Below the pieces are notes generated by a model. That model had not been told where the DNA came from. It was given only the letters and a program-made list of their open reading frames with translations, and did not search any database. Position numbers and translations under genes: made by a program. Below, piece after piece: positions 55,701-63,916 of a stretch of 64,000 bases of DNA. This DNA is from CAZBBC01 sp964489835 (GTDB lineage: Bacteria; Calditrichota; Calditrichia; JAJRVZ01), in assembly GCA_964489835.1 (NCBI GenBank), contig CAZBBC010000013.1:4886-68885 (forward strand), in the 5' to 3' direction. How positions within the stretch are numbered: the first letter of the stretch is position 1; every line of letters starts with the position of its first letter.

Positions 55701-56118
55701 TTTCTATTTCTTTCGCATATTTCTCTATCGCATAATATCTGATCGACGAGGAACTTCCCGGAGGTTGCGATGTGATTAGCTGATAAATATTGGTGAGTCT
55801 ATCCTCTATAGACGGAAATAGAACACCGATACTTCTGGTCACCCGAGTGAGATCTTTATTATCAGAGAGTCGTATAAGATCGATGAGAGGGTAAATTATT
55901 AACGTGTAAAAGAGATAGATTGTAATGAATCCATTCAATACTACTACGAACCATCGGACTGATTGAGAAAAATAAAAAACGCTATCCGCAATAAATGAGC
56001 TAAGCCATATCAACAAAAGATAGATAGATAATTTGAGAATACCAGAAATGATCTGATAAATCAAATTTTTTTGTTGGAAACGGATAATTTTTCCAATAAT
56101 AAGATTTTGTGCATCCAT
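52732..56118 (-). CDS. DUF4175-type membrane protein with long coiled coil
   Basis: The 1128-residue protein has three N-terminal membrane segments (about 20-49, 56-80, 153-173), an Ig-like/beta-rich extracytoplasmic region (about 190-510), and a very long charged coiled-coil region from about 525 to the C-terminus, rich in Glu, Lys, Gln and Met. It begins directly at the stop of DUF4159 (no spacer), so both are coupled. DUF4175 genes usually cluster with MoxR, DUF58 and BatA genes; those partners are absent here. The role is unknown, with surface or envelope mechanics a guess from size and topology. Confidence 0.75.
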   Translation of the reverse strand: MDAQNLIIGKIIRFQQKNLIYQIISGILKLSIYLLLIWLSSFIADSVFYFSQSVRWFVVVLNGFITIYLFYTLIIYPLIDLIRLSDNKDLTRVTRSIGVLFPSIEDRLTNIYQLITSQPPGSSSSIRYYAIEKYAKEIENTEFSKQIRLRDFLFPYSLVIPILLGSLVLTYMLSDKLMLSMKRILNPMGEYAEVPWYEFTIKPGNTDIIVDQTLDISAKFKGPELETCILQIRFKGDVVYQPKLMREQADSYEIQIDNIKRPFEYFLQGLPRFPAEWKDKLVSQAFTVNTLIPPLVNEVQVEVIPPSYTNLSKQFLEENVGDIIAYPGSIINISAQANKPLNMAKIVFSDGKEIHSDIRENKFNFSFPVNIGKTYFLTVSDTEGLNNREPIEYTITILEDLYPAIEITEPGKDVEIAADGALNLIFEGNDDFGFNKLHLHYQIQRKLKAVTDSTWNHLPVFMPTPGDKYFQQSYFWNFAVLPVSFDDGVKYYATLSDNDIINGPKTSRSETYYIRFPSIEQLFEDFNSAQNDNLNAAEDLAAESEDLKKDLEKISREMKREKELDWERKRSLETALEKQEEVQKKLKKIEDDLNKAIKKLESNQLFSPEILEKYNKLQDLFQEIATPELLQSMKDLEKSLSLLDKKQAQIATEKFILDQQRFKENLERTLALFKRVKLEQELDKMVKMAEALERNQSEISKELAKNDPLDPGKRESLIQKEKDQQDLLKNLINSLSKVMKNDMMNEYPKVINNLENSQQIGNELQDQMGEFINTMVTADQNTMQSNSGEMGQQLEQMQANLKNAQKSMLENSQQKILSKMNKVTDNLLKLSKDEEQLIEETEQLSNFSDRYPEIAGTQQQIIENMFRTTRDIIDLSHETFFLPPGMSKSLSDAHSNMKKSVSELENRKQKSASNFQENSMAELNKSIIQMQNSMEALADAKSGLGFEQYLKQMQQLSGQQGKLNQESLNFFNTNKGKLSLEQQGQLMRMSAEQRAIQQSLENLAEGMQNRSEVLGSLDNMAKEMEEVVNELQSLRLDRGTIERQQKIFSRMLDAQKSVREKEYSKKRLAETGKEYIRISPDDPTDLENQRMKQLKLDLIRALNEGYNPDYEKLIEEYFRTLNINLPRK

Positions 56119-56805
56119 TTAATATAATAAAGAGTAAAGTAAAATATTAACACCCATGCGTAAAGCTGCCTGACGTTTCTCCGGTGGATCGTTATGAATT
56201 TCAGAATCCTCACAACCGTCACTAATATCAGTATTAAATGAGTAAAACACTACCAGCCGGTCTTCATAGATCAATCCAAATCCCCGCGGGGGACCGCCAT
56301 CATGTTCATGAATTTTAGGCAACCCGTTGGGAAAATCAAAATATACTTTATATATGGGATGACTGAAAGGAAGTTCCACAAAATTTAACTCCGGAAACAC
56401 TTTTTTCATTTCCCGTCGAAAGGATTTATCCATGCCATAATCATCATCCGCAAATAAAAATCCCCCGGATATCAAATATCTACGCAACCGTTGGGCTTCT
56501 TCATCACTTAATTTAATATTTCCGTGTCCCGCCAGGTAGGCAGTCGGATAATTAAAAAATGACTCATCAAGAATTGAAGAAGTTTTTTCCAGGTGGGTTG
56601 TTTTCAAACCCAATTCTTCCGACATGAATTGCAGTAAATTTCTGAGGGTTGTTTTATTGCCATACCAGTCTCCACCACCGTCATATTTAATACGTACTAC
56701 CGTAAATTCGTTTATTTCTTCCTGTGCGTATACATATGAAACAACGTGAATGAAAATAAATAATATACAAAAAACTATTTGAGCATTTAATATACTACGT
56801 AACAT
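56119..56805 (-). CDS. DUF4159 domain protein
   Basis: The 228-residue exported protein has a signal peptide (cleavage near VYAQ, residue 28) and the DUF4159 fold: TVVRIKYDGGGDWYGN at the start of the domain, YLAGHG, LRRYLISGGFLFADD, and a C-terminal block around FYSFNTDISDGCED. It resembles a catalytically inert glutamine-amidotransferase-like fold and is often found next to DUF4175, as here. Its biochemical activity is not known. It is the first gene of the three-gene operon. Confidence 0.85.
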   Translation of the reverse strand: MLRSILNAQIVFCILFIFIHVVSYVYAQEEINEFTVVRIKYDGGGDWYGNKTTLRNLLQFMSEELGLKTTHLEKTSSILDESFFNYPTAYLAGHGNIKLSDEEAQRLRRYLISGGFLFADDDYGMDKSFRREMKKVFPELNFVELPFSHPIYKVYFDFPNGLPKIHEHDGGPPRGFGLIYEDRLVVFYSFNTDISDGCEDSEIHNDPPEKRQAALRMGVNILLYSLLY

Positions 56806-56883
56806 TTGATCACCAATAACTAAAAATTAATAAACTTGCCTTATTCATACCGCAGCCCAAGGCTGCAAACAAATTATTTTCCA

Positions 56884-56952
56884 CTGACCCTCCCCCAACC
56901 CCTCCCTGCTTGCAGGGAGGGGTGTCGAGCGTAGCGAGACGGGGTGGGTCAT
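56884..56952. repeat. Compound REP-like palindrome
   Basis: Outer arms TGACCC (56885) and GGGTCA (56946-56951) with C-rich and G-rich extensions enclose an inner perfect hairpin CCCCTCCCTG/CAGGGAGGGG and a third GC-rich stretch (GTCGAGCGTAGCGAGAC). Such nested, GC-rich palindromes stand out from the AT-rich background and resemble dispersed REP/BIME elements. It lies between the DUF456 terminator and the DUF4159 promoter region. Confidence 0.65.
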
Positions 56953-57032
56953 TCATCCAAATCATTGCAAGACATGAATTATCAAAACGAATTTTTTGAA
57001 ATTGTAACATGGAACTTGGTTATAAATGAAAA

Positions 57033-57062
57033 ATCCCAAATTGTTACGAGGCAATTTGGGAT
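57033..57062 (-). terminator. Terminator after the DUF456 gene
   Basis: A perfect 11-bp stem ATCCCAAATTG / CAATTTGGGAT with an 8-base loop lies 25 bp after the DUF456 stop and is followed on the minus strand by TTTTTC. A T-run also follows on the plus strand, so it may work both ways. Confidence 0.85.
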
Positions 57063-57086
57063 CATTTTTTTATGTAGGTTTGCAAT

Positions 57087-57587
57087 TTAAAATATTTTAT
57101 ATCCGATCATTATTACCATAGTAACCGCACCACACAGCTTAATAGACAGGCCACCCAATTTCCCGATAAAAGCACCAACGCCAGAAAGTAGTGATTTTTT
57201 CAGATTATAAGATTTTAAAAATTCTAAAATTGTTGCCCCTGCAAAAACTCCGATTATAGATCCGATAATGGCCCCAAGAACAGGTGTAACAAAGGCACCG
57301 CTGATAGCCCCTCCAATGCCTCCAATGATGCTGCCTGTAATTCCCCATTTCGAAGCACCATATTTTCTGGCACTTACAATGATTAATACATATTCCAAAA
57401 ATTCAATCAGGAGAAATATAGCACCGAGAGTCAGGACAAAGGTAAAGGAGAATTCTGCAAAATTAGTAATCACTCCATAAATAAAGGTATTTATAGTAAT
57501 TAACAAATTTCCCGGAATACTAAAAAAATTTGAAAACAATGATATCAGAATCACAGTCGCAAATATTATTTCAAGAATTCTATCCAT
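57087..57587 (-). CDS. DUF456 family membrane protein
   Basis: The 166-residue integral membrane protein has about four hydrophobic segments and the glycine-rich signature GSIIGGIGGAISGAFVTP ... GAIIGSIIGVFAGA typical of DUF456. It has no known function. It starts 6 bp after the STAS-HTH gene, so it belongs to that operon and is last in it. Glycine-zipper segments might mediate oligomer formation; this is inference. Confidence 0.85.
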   Translation of the reverse strand: MDRILEIIFATVILISLFSNFFSIPGNLLITINTFIYGVITNFAEFSFTFVLTLGAIFLLIEFLEYVLIIVSARKYGASKWGITGSIIGGIGGAISGAFVTPVLGAIIGSIIGVFAGATILEFLKSYNLKKSLLSGVGAFIGKLGGLSIKLCGAVTMVIMIGYKIF

Positions 57588-57593
57588 AGATTT

Positions 57594-58319
57594 CTACTTA
57601 CTCAGACGGCTGGTAGCAAAAGAATATCTCTTTGATTTACTATCCAACCCAAGATTGTTCAGCTCGTTTCTTACATAAAACCATCCGACTTTCATAAAAC
57701 CATATTTCGCAGAATTTAATTCCTTTTTAATCTTATAGGCACCATATTCGGGATTTTCGCGTACAATTTTGCTTATTCGTTCTCCCAGAGACATCTCTGA
57801 AATTGGTTTTTCTTCAATCTTTTGTGGTTCTTCCCCTTGTATACCGGAGGACGCTTCCATTGTCTCTACAACGGCTTCCTCTCTTCTGATCTCCACAGGT
57901 GCTGGTTCCGGTTTTGGTTTATTAAGGCTTATTTCCTTTGCCACGGGTTTTCCGGACGATTCCAGAACCTCAAATTTATTTATAGCCTCATCAACCGAAT
58001 CATATACATCAAGAATATGATGAAATTCAAGTAATTCAAAAATTTCATATACATCGGGGACCATTCGTACTAATTTAAGATCTCCACCGTTTTCCCTGAT
58101 AGATTTAATTTCACTGATAAATATTCCCCAGCCGGCGCTACTGATATAATCTACATTACCAAGATCGACGATCAGAAAGAAACGACCCTGTTTCAGAAGT
58201 GAATCTAAAGATCGCTCCAGTTCCGAAGACGTTGTTGTGTCAATATATCCGCCCACCTTAATAATTGAGATTTGATTCCGACTACCCGCTACTTCCGCTG
58301 ATACCTGAATACCTTCCAT
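57594..58319 (-). CDS. STAS-domain protein with C-terminal transposase-like HTH
   Basis: The 241-residue protein has an N-terminal STAS domain (about 5-115) with the phospho-acceptor segment DYISSAGWG (S60-S61), as in anti-sigma factor antagonists, a Pro/Glu-rich linker (about 120-175) and a C-terminal module (about 175-232) with NPEYGAYKIKKELNSAKYG then VRNELNNLGLDSKSKR. The module matches one in the protein encoded just upstream and resembles the HTH of IS481/IS3-type transposases. A near-perfect ribosome-binding site (AGGGAGGA) precedes the ATG. It probably acts as substrate of the upstream kinase/phosphatase protein and, through the HTH, may contact DNA directly. Confidence 0.85.
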   Translation of the reverse strand: MEGIQVSAEVAGSRNQISIIKVGGYIDTTTSSELERSLDSLLKQGRFFLIVDLGNVDYISSAGWGIFISEIKSIRENGGDLKLVRMVPDVYEIFELLEFHHILDVYDSVDEAINKFEVLESSGKPVAKEISLNKPKPEPAPVEIRREEAVVETMEASSGIQGEEPQKIEEKPISEMSLGERISKIVRENPEYGAYKIKKELNSAKYGFMKVGWFYVRNELNNLGLDSKSKRYSFATSRLSK

Positions 58320-58348
58320 CCAGTCCTCCCTAAAGTGAATGCAAAAAC

Positions 58349-61300
58349 CTAATGTCTGTTGTTTGTTTTTGCTATATTATTCAGTATTTTCCCTTTTTTT
58401 ATCACTTTCTTATCTGCAATTTTTCGTCTGACAGATTCTAATTGCGAATTTTTATCCGGCTTTTTTCTGGTTATTTGTTCCCTTAATTGATGGTTTTTTA
58501 TGCCGAGTTCATTGATCTGCTCCAGAATAATGCTTGAATTGCTTAATATATTTTCTTTTTCAATGTATTTCAACATATCTTTCGTATTTTGCGAAATCAT
58601 TTTTTCCTCAAAATTTACAGCATTGGTTTCCATGAATTCCAAATACCGGATAACCTGTACAAATAATTGCTCTACGCGACCCAGAGATTTAAACAGGGGT
58701 TTGGTCGATATCACACCAAGAATTTTTCCTATTTTCAATAAATCAATTTTTTTAAAACCACCATTCGACCATTCTTTTACAATCTTATTCAACTCTTTCA
58801 TATCACCGGAAATTGAAAAATAGAATTTGTCTATTATATCTATAGGAACTTTTTCCTCCGGCAAATCAAAGGAAGAGATTTGTGTTTTTTCCTCTATGGC
58901 TTCATTGGTCTTTTCTTTTACAGCTATGGACGGAGGTGGTTTAAGTTCAGGTCCATCTATTTGTTTATCCGCTAATTGTATTTCCGGGATCTCTTCATTT
59001 TCTATCTTTTCTTTTTCAAGATCTTTTCTTAGTGCTCTTGCTTCTTCCCGTAACTTTAAAAGATCGTCTGCAAACACCGGAGGTTCTGATGTTGTTTCCA
59101 CTACTTTCTCTTTTGCAGATTTTTCCTTTTTTATCGGTTTTTCTTTAATTTTTTTCTGTTCAATTTTTTCTAACTCTGTCTCGGTTTCAGTTGGCCTTTT
59201 TGCTTCTTCAACCTTCGCTGTTTTAGAATCTTCTTTGAGGGCCTCTTTTGCCCTTACAATTGCTTCTGAAGTATCAACTTTTTCCTTTTCTCGGATTTCT
59301 TCATCTTCTTTAACAAACTCCTCAACCGGAGATTCAACAGGTACTTCCTCCTTGTCAACTTTTTCTTCCGTTACGTCTTTGCCACTTGAACTAAGCTGTC
59401 GCTCAGCTGTTTTCCGTTCGACAGCCGGAGCAACGCTTTTTACTAAATCATTCGAAACGGCAGCACCTCTTTTATCAGCAAACACCTTTTCCGCAGATTC
59501 ATAATCGAGTATTACCTGTCCATCAAGTGTTAAAAGCGGCGTTCCCGGTGGTTTCAACCTTTTTTTACCACCACGCTTAATATGTCTTTCACGTTTTTCA
59601 CTGGTGTTCAGTTTTGCTTTCACTAGCTCATTATATATACGTCTGGGTTCTAAATTAGTATTCCCGTACTTTACTGTCTTTAATTCCTGACTGATACGTT
59701 TGGGACCCCATTTAGGATGGTTAAAAATAACATCGTATAATTTGGTTTTTATCTCTATACTCAGATGCTTTTTCTCGATATAATCGGTTTCGTAAAGAAG
59801 TTCTTTAAGACCTTCCAAACCGACTGAATCTTTAACTTTTTTATATTTACGATACATGTAAGGAGAAACCAGCATTTTCTCGCAGGCTTCTTTTACCGGT
59901 ACCTTTTCTTCCTCTATCATACGGAAAAGTTCTTTATGAATGGTAAAAATTACCTCACCTTGCATCAGTTTTTCTTTCACTGCAACAAAGGTAATATCAT
60001 CATTTTGCGGATAGTTCTGGGTGTGGGATTTTATATCTTCTTTAATATTATTAATGAAATCGCTGACATCAATATGAGCATTTCTGCGAATAGCATCCAA
60101 AAAGCGTTCTTCCCGATATAATTCTCGTTTCGGATTCATGGCCTCCGTAATGCCATCAGTATAGAGAACAAGCAAATCATCTTCGCGAAGGCGAATTGAA
60201 TCCTGTTCAATTCTTTCCTCAAACAATGAAATATCAGGCAATTGAATGCCAACCGGGAAACCGGATGGATTTAAAAAATAAGTTTGTTTCGTACTACCCC
60301 GGTATAATATCATCGGATTATGGCCGGCACTGGCATAATGAATCACTCGGTTCCGACTGTCAAGTACCAGATAAAACATGGTGACAAACATCCCCCGCTT
60401 CATGTCATCCGTGACAAATCTGTTAACTTTGGCTAATACCTCCGCAGGATTTTTATTTCCCCTTGCTTCCAAACGCAGAGCCGTTCGGATCATTGTCATA
60501 ATCAGCGATCCCGGCACTCCTTTTCCGGCTACATCGGCCACACAAATACCAAGTGTATCCTCATCAACTTCCACAAAATCAAACAAATCGCCGCCAACCT
60601 CTTTGGCTGCTTCATAATACGATGCCAGAGCGTATCCTTTGACCTGTGGAAAATCACTGGGTAAAAGCATTTGTTGAATTTCCTGAGCGACCTGCAATTC
60701 TTTTTGCAGACGTTGCTGCTCAATAACACTGACCTGAGCCTCCCGGAATTTACTGGTCATTTGGTTGAATGCCTGGGCAATCTCACCCAGCTCATCGGAA
60801 GAATCGATATCGATCTCATCCTCATCAACCGTTCCCTGCCCAACCTGGCGCACCCAATCAGCAAGGGAATGGAAAGGGGCAACGATGCGATCAATTAGAA
60901 AATAAGCGCCCACAAAACTTATAATGAGTAAAACCAAGACAAAAATGATGATATTAAGTTTTTCAGAACCGGCCTTGGATTTAATATAATCATTAGGTAC
61001 CCAGATATGGGCCCGGCCAATGAGAGGACTTTCCGCCCGGGGATCCGCATAAATATCTGCCACAAAATCATACACATCCGATGTGTCTCTCGACATATAA
61101 CGATAAATCCTGAAATTGCCGATGGAATCCTCGATGGTCACTCTCTCCACCGGATAAGTATAGATTCCCAAAGCTTTACTTGCGGTACTGCTGGCAAAAA
61201 TTTTAGCACTCGTATCGACGATAAAGACTTCCTTTATTAACCCTGGATTATTATGTCTTAAATCCTGAGCAATAGTAAAACAGGCCAGATCCTCGTCAGC

Positions 61301-61936
61301 TTGCAGCAGCTCAGAACTGTTATCGGCCAGTGATAGGACTTGTGCCCGTGTGTATTCTGTGGTTTCATCCAGCGTATCCTGATCGATTTTCGAATAAAGC
61401 AGAAAGAAAATTACCGCTGCCATTATTGATATAATTGCAGCCGCACGCATAGTATATCGCGTACGCATGGAAAGATTTTCCCACAACGCCCGTGTTTGCG
61501 ATAAATCACTTTCATCTCTTTGCTTTGTTAAGCGTAACTCATTTCCGCGACCGGTGATATTATACTGGACATCATCCATTAATTTACGCATCATGAAAAT
61601 GCCAAGACCACCCTTTTTTCCGATTTGAATGTACTTTTCCAAATCCGGAGTCTGCGCCTGGCGGGGATCATAACTCAGTCCCTGGTCAATAATTACAATG
61701 GTTAAACTCTGCTGGCGAATAATCGCCTTTATCGAAATTTCACCCCCCTTGACATCACGATAACCATGGCGGATAATATTCGTACAGGCTTCCTCAATAA
61801 CCAGCTTATAGGAATTGATAATCTTATCGGAATACCTGTATTTTACCCCGATATGTTCAATAAAGTCGCGAACCTGGCCCATATAACTCATCTGGGCCGG
61901 TATGGTAATCTCTTCTTTTTTAACGTTTCTGAACAT
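58349..61936 (-). CDS. Giant HATPase-sensor-SpoIIE phosphatase protein with HTH and charged tail
   Basis: The 1195-residue membrane protein has, in order: an RsbW-like HATPase (about 8-140; EEACTNIIRHGY, DQGLSYDP, GGLGIFMM); a membrane segment (162-182); an extracytoplasmic sensor (about 185-325); a second membrane segment (327-347); a HAMP-like linker; a SpoIIE/PP2C phosphatase (about 405-655; GGDLFDF, ADVAGKG, D594 in YTDGIT, NDDITF); an HTH module (about 725-790; HPKWGPKRISQELKTVKYG); a long acidic/basic low-complexity region (about 830-1025); and a C-terminal helical region (about 1030-1195). Kinase-like and phosphatase activities in one chain would set the phosphorylation state of the STAS protein encoded next. 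AGGA precedes the ATG, 4 bp after the PorV-TPR stop. Confidence 0.88.
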   Translation of the reverse strand: MFRNVKKEEITIPAQMSYMGQVRDFIEHIGVKYRYSDKIINSYKLVIEEACTNIIRHGYRDVKGGEISIKAIIRQQSLTIVIIDQGLSYDPRQAQTPDLEKYIQIGKKGGLGIFMMRKLMDDVQYNITGRGNELRLTKQRDESDLSQTRALWENLSMRTRYTMRAAAIISIMAAVIFFLLYSKIDQDTLDETTEYTRAQVLSLADNSSELLQADEDLACFTIAQDLRHNNPGLIKEVFIVDTSAKIFASSTASKALGIYTYPVERVTIEDSIGNFRIYRYMSRDTSDVYDFVADIYADPRAESPLIGRAHIWVPNDYIKSKAGSEKLNIIIFVLVLLIISFVGAYFLIDRIVAPFHSLADWVRQVGQGTVDEDEIDIDSSDELGEIAQAFNQMTSKFREAQVSVIEQQRLQKELQVAQEIQQMLLPSDFPQVKGYALASYYEAAKEVGGDLFDFVEVDEDTLGICVADVAGKGVPGSLIMTMIRTALRLEARGNKNPAEVLAKVNRFVTDDMKRGMFVTMFYLVLDSRNRVIHYASAGHNPMILYRGSTKQTYFLNPSGFPVGIQLPDISLFEERIEQDSIRLREDDLLVLYTDGITEAMNPKRELYREERFLDAIRRNAHIDVSDFINNIKEDIKSHTQNYPQNDDITFVAVKEKLMQGEVIFTIHKELFRMIEEEKVPVKEACEKMLVSPYMYRKYKKVKDSVGLEGLKELLYETDYIEKKHLSIEIKTKLYDVIFNHPKWGPKRISQELKTVKYGNTNLEPRRIYNELVKAKLNTSEKRERHIKRGGKKRLKPPGTPLLTLDGQVILDYESAEKVFADKRGAAVSNDLVKSVAPAVERKTAERQLSSSGKDVTEEKVDKEEVPVESPVEEFVKEDEEIREKEKVDTSEAIVRAKEALKEDSKTAKVEEAKRPTETETELEKIEQKKIKEKPIKKEKSAKEKVVETTSEPPVFADDLLKLREEARALRKDLEKEKIENEEIPEIQLADKQIDGPELKPPPSIAVKEKTNEAIEEKTQISSFDLPEEKVPIDIIDKFYFSISGDMKELNKIVKEWSNGGFKKIDLLKIGKILGVISTKPLFKSLGRVEQLFVQVIRYLEFMETNAVNFEEKMISQNTKDMLKYIEKENILSNSSIILEQINELGIKNHQLREQITRKKPDKNSQLESVRRKIADKKVIKKGKILNNIAKTNNRH

Positions 61937-61939
61937 ACA

Positions 61940-63898
61940 TCAATCCTGTTGAGATTCTTTCCGTTTAATACGTTCCCGGGCGCCGTTTATGGCTTCCAGT
62001 ACTTTTTTATTATACGGATGGTCCTTTATGATGGCATCCCAGATATTAATTGCCTCCGTATACTTACCCAGGAGAAATTTTTCAACCCCCAGTAAGTATT
62101 GGCGTTCTGTTTCCGGGTCCATCGGTTCTGTGTCTGCCAGTGCTTCTATTTTTGAACGTGTATAATATTGCTTAATGAACTGGTTTTCCGGCTCCTGGTT
62201 GAGTACTTCTTCAAAAATTCCTAACGCCTGATCATATTGTCCAATATCATACAACATAAGACCTTGTTGTATACTTTCCTGTAATTTAACTCTTCCAACC
62301 AGAGTGTCAACCTCTTTTTTTACCTGGGGATCATCGATGGCCAGAATTCGCGCTTCCGAAAATAAGCGCAACGCCTCAGAATAATTCTGGCTTTTCATTT
62401 CCTCCCTGCCTCTGCGCATAAGGGCATTCAGGTCTTCACTAAGCCGGCGCCTGGTGGTCCTGATAGCCGAACGGACTTGCTGATTTTCCGAATCACGCTG
62501 CTGGGCAAGATTAAACTGTATCAACGCTTCTGTATATTGCTTTTTATCCAGATATCGCCGGCCCTGTTCAAAATGTTCATTGAGAAATCGGATATCTGCT
62601 TCTGCCCGGTCTTTATCTAAAGCATCTTTTACAGCCAAATCCTGTTGGGTCTGAAATTCACCTGCCAGCTGTGTATTCGCCGAATCTAACATCACTTTTG
62701 CATGCTGATGAAATGGATCGGTACCGATGACCTGTTGATATTCAACAATTGCATCAAGATACTTATTTTCTTTGAAATATGCATCTGCTTTTTGCACATG
62801 TTCCGCAATAAATTTTTGCCGGTCGGCTTCACGGATTTCAACCGCTATCCGTTCTTCCTCCTCCTGGCGCAATTGTTCAACAATGTCATACATTTCATCC
62901 CTGTTCATTCCAAAATTAACCGTTAAGGAAATACGATGGATCGGCGGTAACAGGCTTTCAGTACTGGGATTTCCAAACGCATAATCAATCTGAAACATGT
63001 TATATTCAACGCCCGCGCCGAAAGCAATAGAACTATTATTATAACCCAGCCGGATCTTACCAAGTCCCTGATAGTTAAACTCTGTTCCGAAAAATATTCC
63101 CAGATCCGTATCGGCACTTTTGTCAAAGTCCATCAGGATGTTAAGAGCATTTCCTCCGCCGATAAATGGAATCGTACGCATGAGGCCGAATCTGAAGGCA
63201 AAAGGCATCACATCGGTGTCTTCACCTTCTCTTAGTTGGGGTTGAAAAAGGTTTTGAATATTTAATCCAATGGACCAGTCACGCAGGAACGGCGACGTGC
63301 TGAAGTCAGGTTTATATAAAATGCCCAGGTCCAGGCCAATGCCGACAGCATTGACATCACTGCCCAATTGCACCATATCACCCCAGGATCGCCGTTGTAT
63401 TTTTAGTGATAATCCACCGGACAGATTCCAGGGAAGTTTTAAGCCATAACCGACATAGGCCCGGTAAGTCTCAAACGAAAATACGGGTGCCTGGTCATCT
63501 CCATTTGGACTATTTCCATCTATATTATATTCCGGAATGTCTCCGATGCCAATGCGCCCGATGCCAACGGCAAACGTACCCAGATCCAGCGTGGGATAGG
63601 CATAACCGAGGAAATCATAAAGTCCGCCCTCGGGCAGCGACGCATGAAAGAATGTAACCGATTGCTGATAGATATTATCAAGACCGGCCGGGTTCCAGTA
63701 CAGGGCCGTCGGATCGTCAGCCATGGCCACAAAGGCATTTCCCATCCCCATCGCCCGGGCACCAAAACCGAAGGTAAAATTACTGCGCGTACCGCCCTGG
63801 CCGTCGCCATCCTGGGCTATCACATTCAGAGGCATCACAGCCGTAAGGCAAAGGAGGAGAATCTTAAGCCCTCGTTTTTTATGATTTATTTTTTCCAT
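61940..63898 (-). CDS. PorV/PorQ-like outer-membrane barrel with TPR domain
   Basis: The protein has about 652 residues from the ATG at 63898, which has GAG at a normal distance; an ATG at 63907 would add three residues. The signal peptide ends near NVIAQ. A PorV/PorQ (UPF0164) type beta barrel follows (about 40-330; FGFGARAMGMGNAFVAMADD, YWNPAGL), then a coiled linker and five or so TPR-like repeats (about 365-650). PorV proteins bring cargo of the type IX secretion system to the surface; here a TPR domain is attached, probably periplasmic. The upstream gene encodes a protein ending like a T9SS sorting domain, supporting the link. Confidence 0.85.
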   Translation of the reverse strand: MEKINHKKRGLKILLLCLTAVMPLNVIAQDGDGQGGTRSNFTFGFGARAMGMGNAFVAMADDPTALYWNPAGLDNIYQQSVTFFHASLPEGGLYDFLGYAYPTLDLGTFAVGIGRIGIGDIPEYNIDGNSPNGDDQAPVFSFETYRAYVGYGLKLPWNLSGGLSLKIQRRSWGDMVQLGSDVNAVGIGLDLGILYKPDFSTSPFLRDWSIGLNIQNLFQPQLREGEDTDVMPFAFRFGLMRTIPFIGGGNALNILMDFDKSADTDLGIFFGTEFNYQGLGKIRLGYNNSSIAFGAGVEYNMFQIDYAFGNPSTESLLPPIHRISLTVNFGMNRDEMYDIVEQLRQEEEERIAVEIREADRQKFIAEHVQKADAYFKENKYLDAIVEYQQVIGTDPFHQHAKVMLDSANTQLAGEFQTQQDLAVKDALDKDRAEADIRFLNEHFEQGRRYLDKKQYTEALIQFNLAQQRDSENQQVRSAIRTTRRRLSEDLNALMRRGREEMKSQNYSEALRLFSEARILAIDDPQVKKEVDTLVGRVKLQESIQQGLMLYDIGQYDQALGIFEEVLNQEPENQFIKQYYTRSKIEALADTEPMDPETERQYLLGVEKFLLGKYTEAINIWDAIIKDHPYNKKVLEAINGARERIKRKESQQD

Positions 63899-63916
63899 AT
63901 CTATCATCTCAATATA

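Noticed and set aside
56810..57010. A 66-residue minus-strand frame
   Set aside because: Most of it is the GC-rich REP-like palindrome; the encoded sequence is low-complexity.
58827..59504. A 225-residue plus-strand frame rich in Ser and Phe
   Set aside because: It is antisense to the Glu/Lys-rich tail of the SpoIIE protein; its composition is the mirror of that region and it has no ribosome-binding site.
57594..61936. Presence of an actual IS481/IS3 transposase
   Set aside because: Only the HTH-like module is seen; no DDE catalytic domain or insertion ends are present around these genes.
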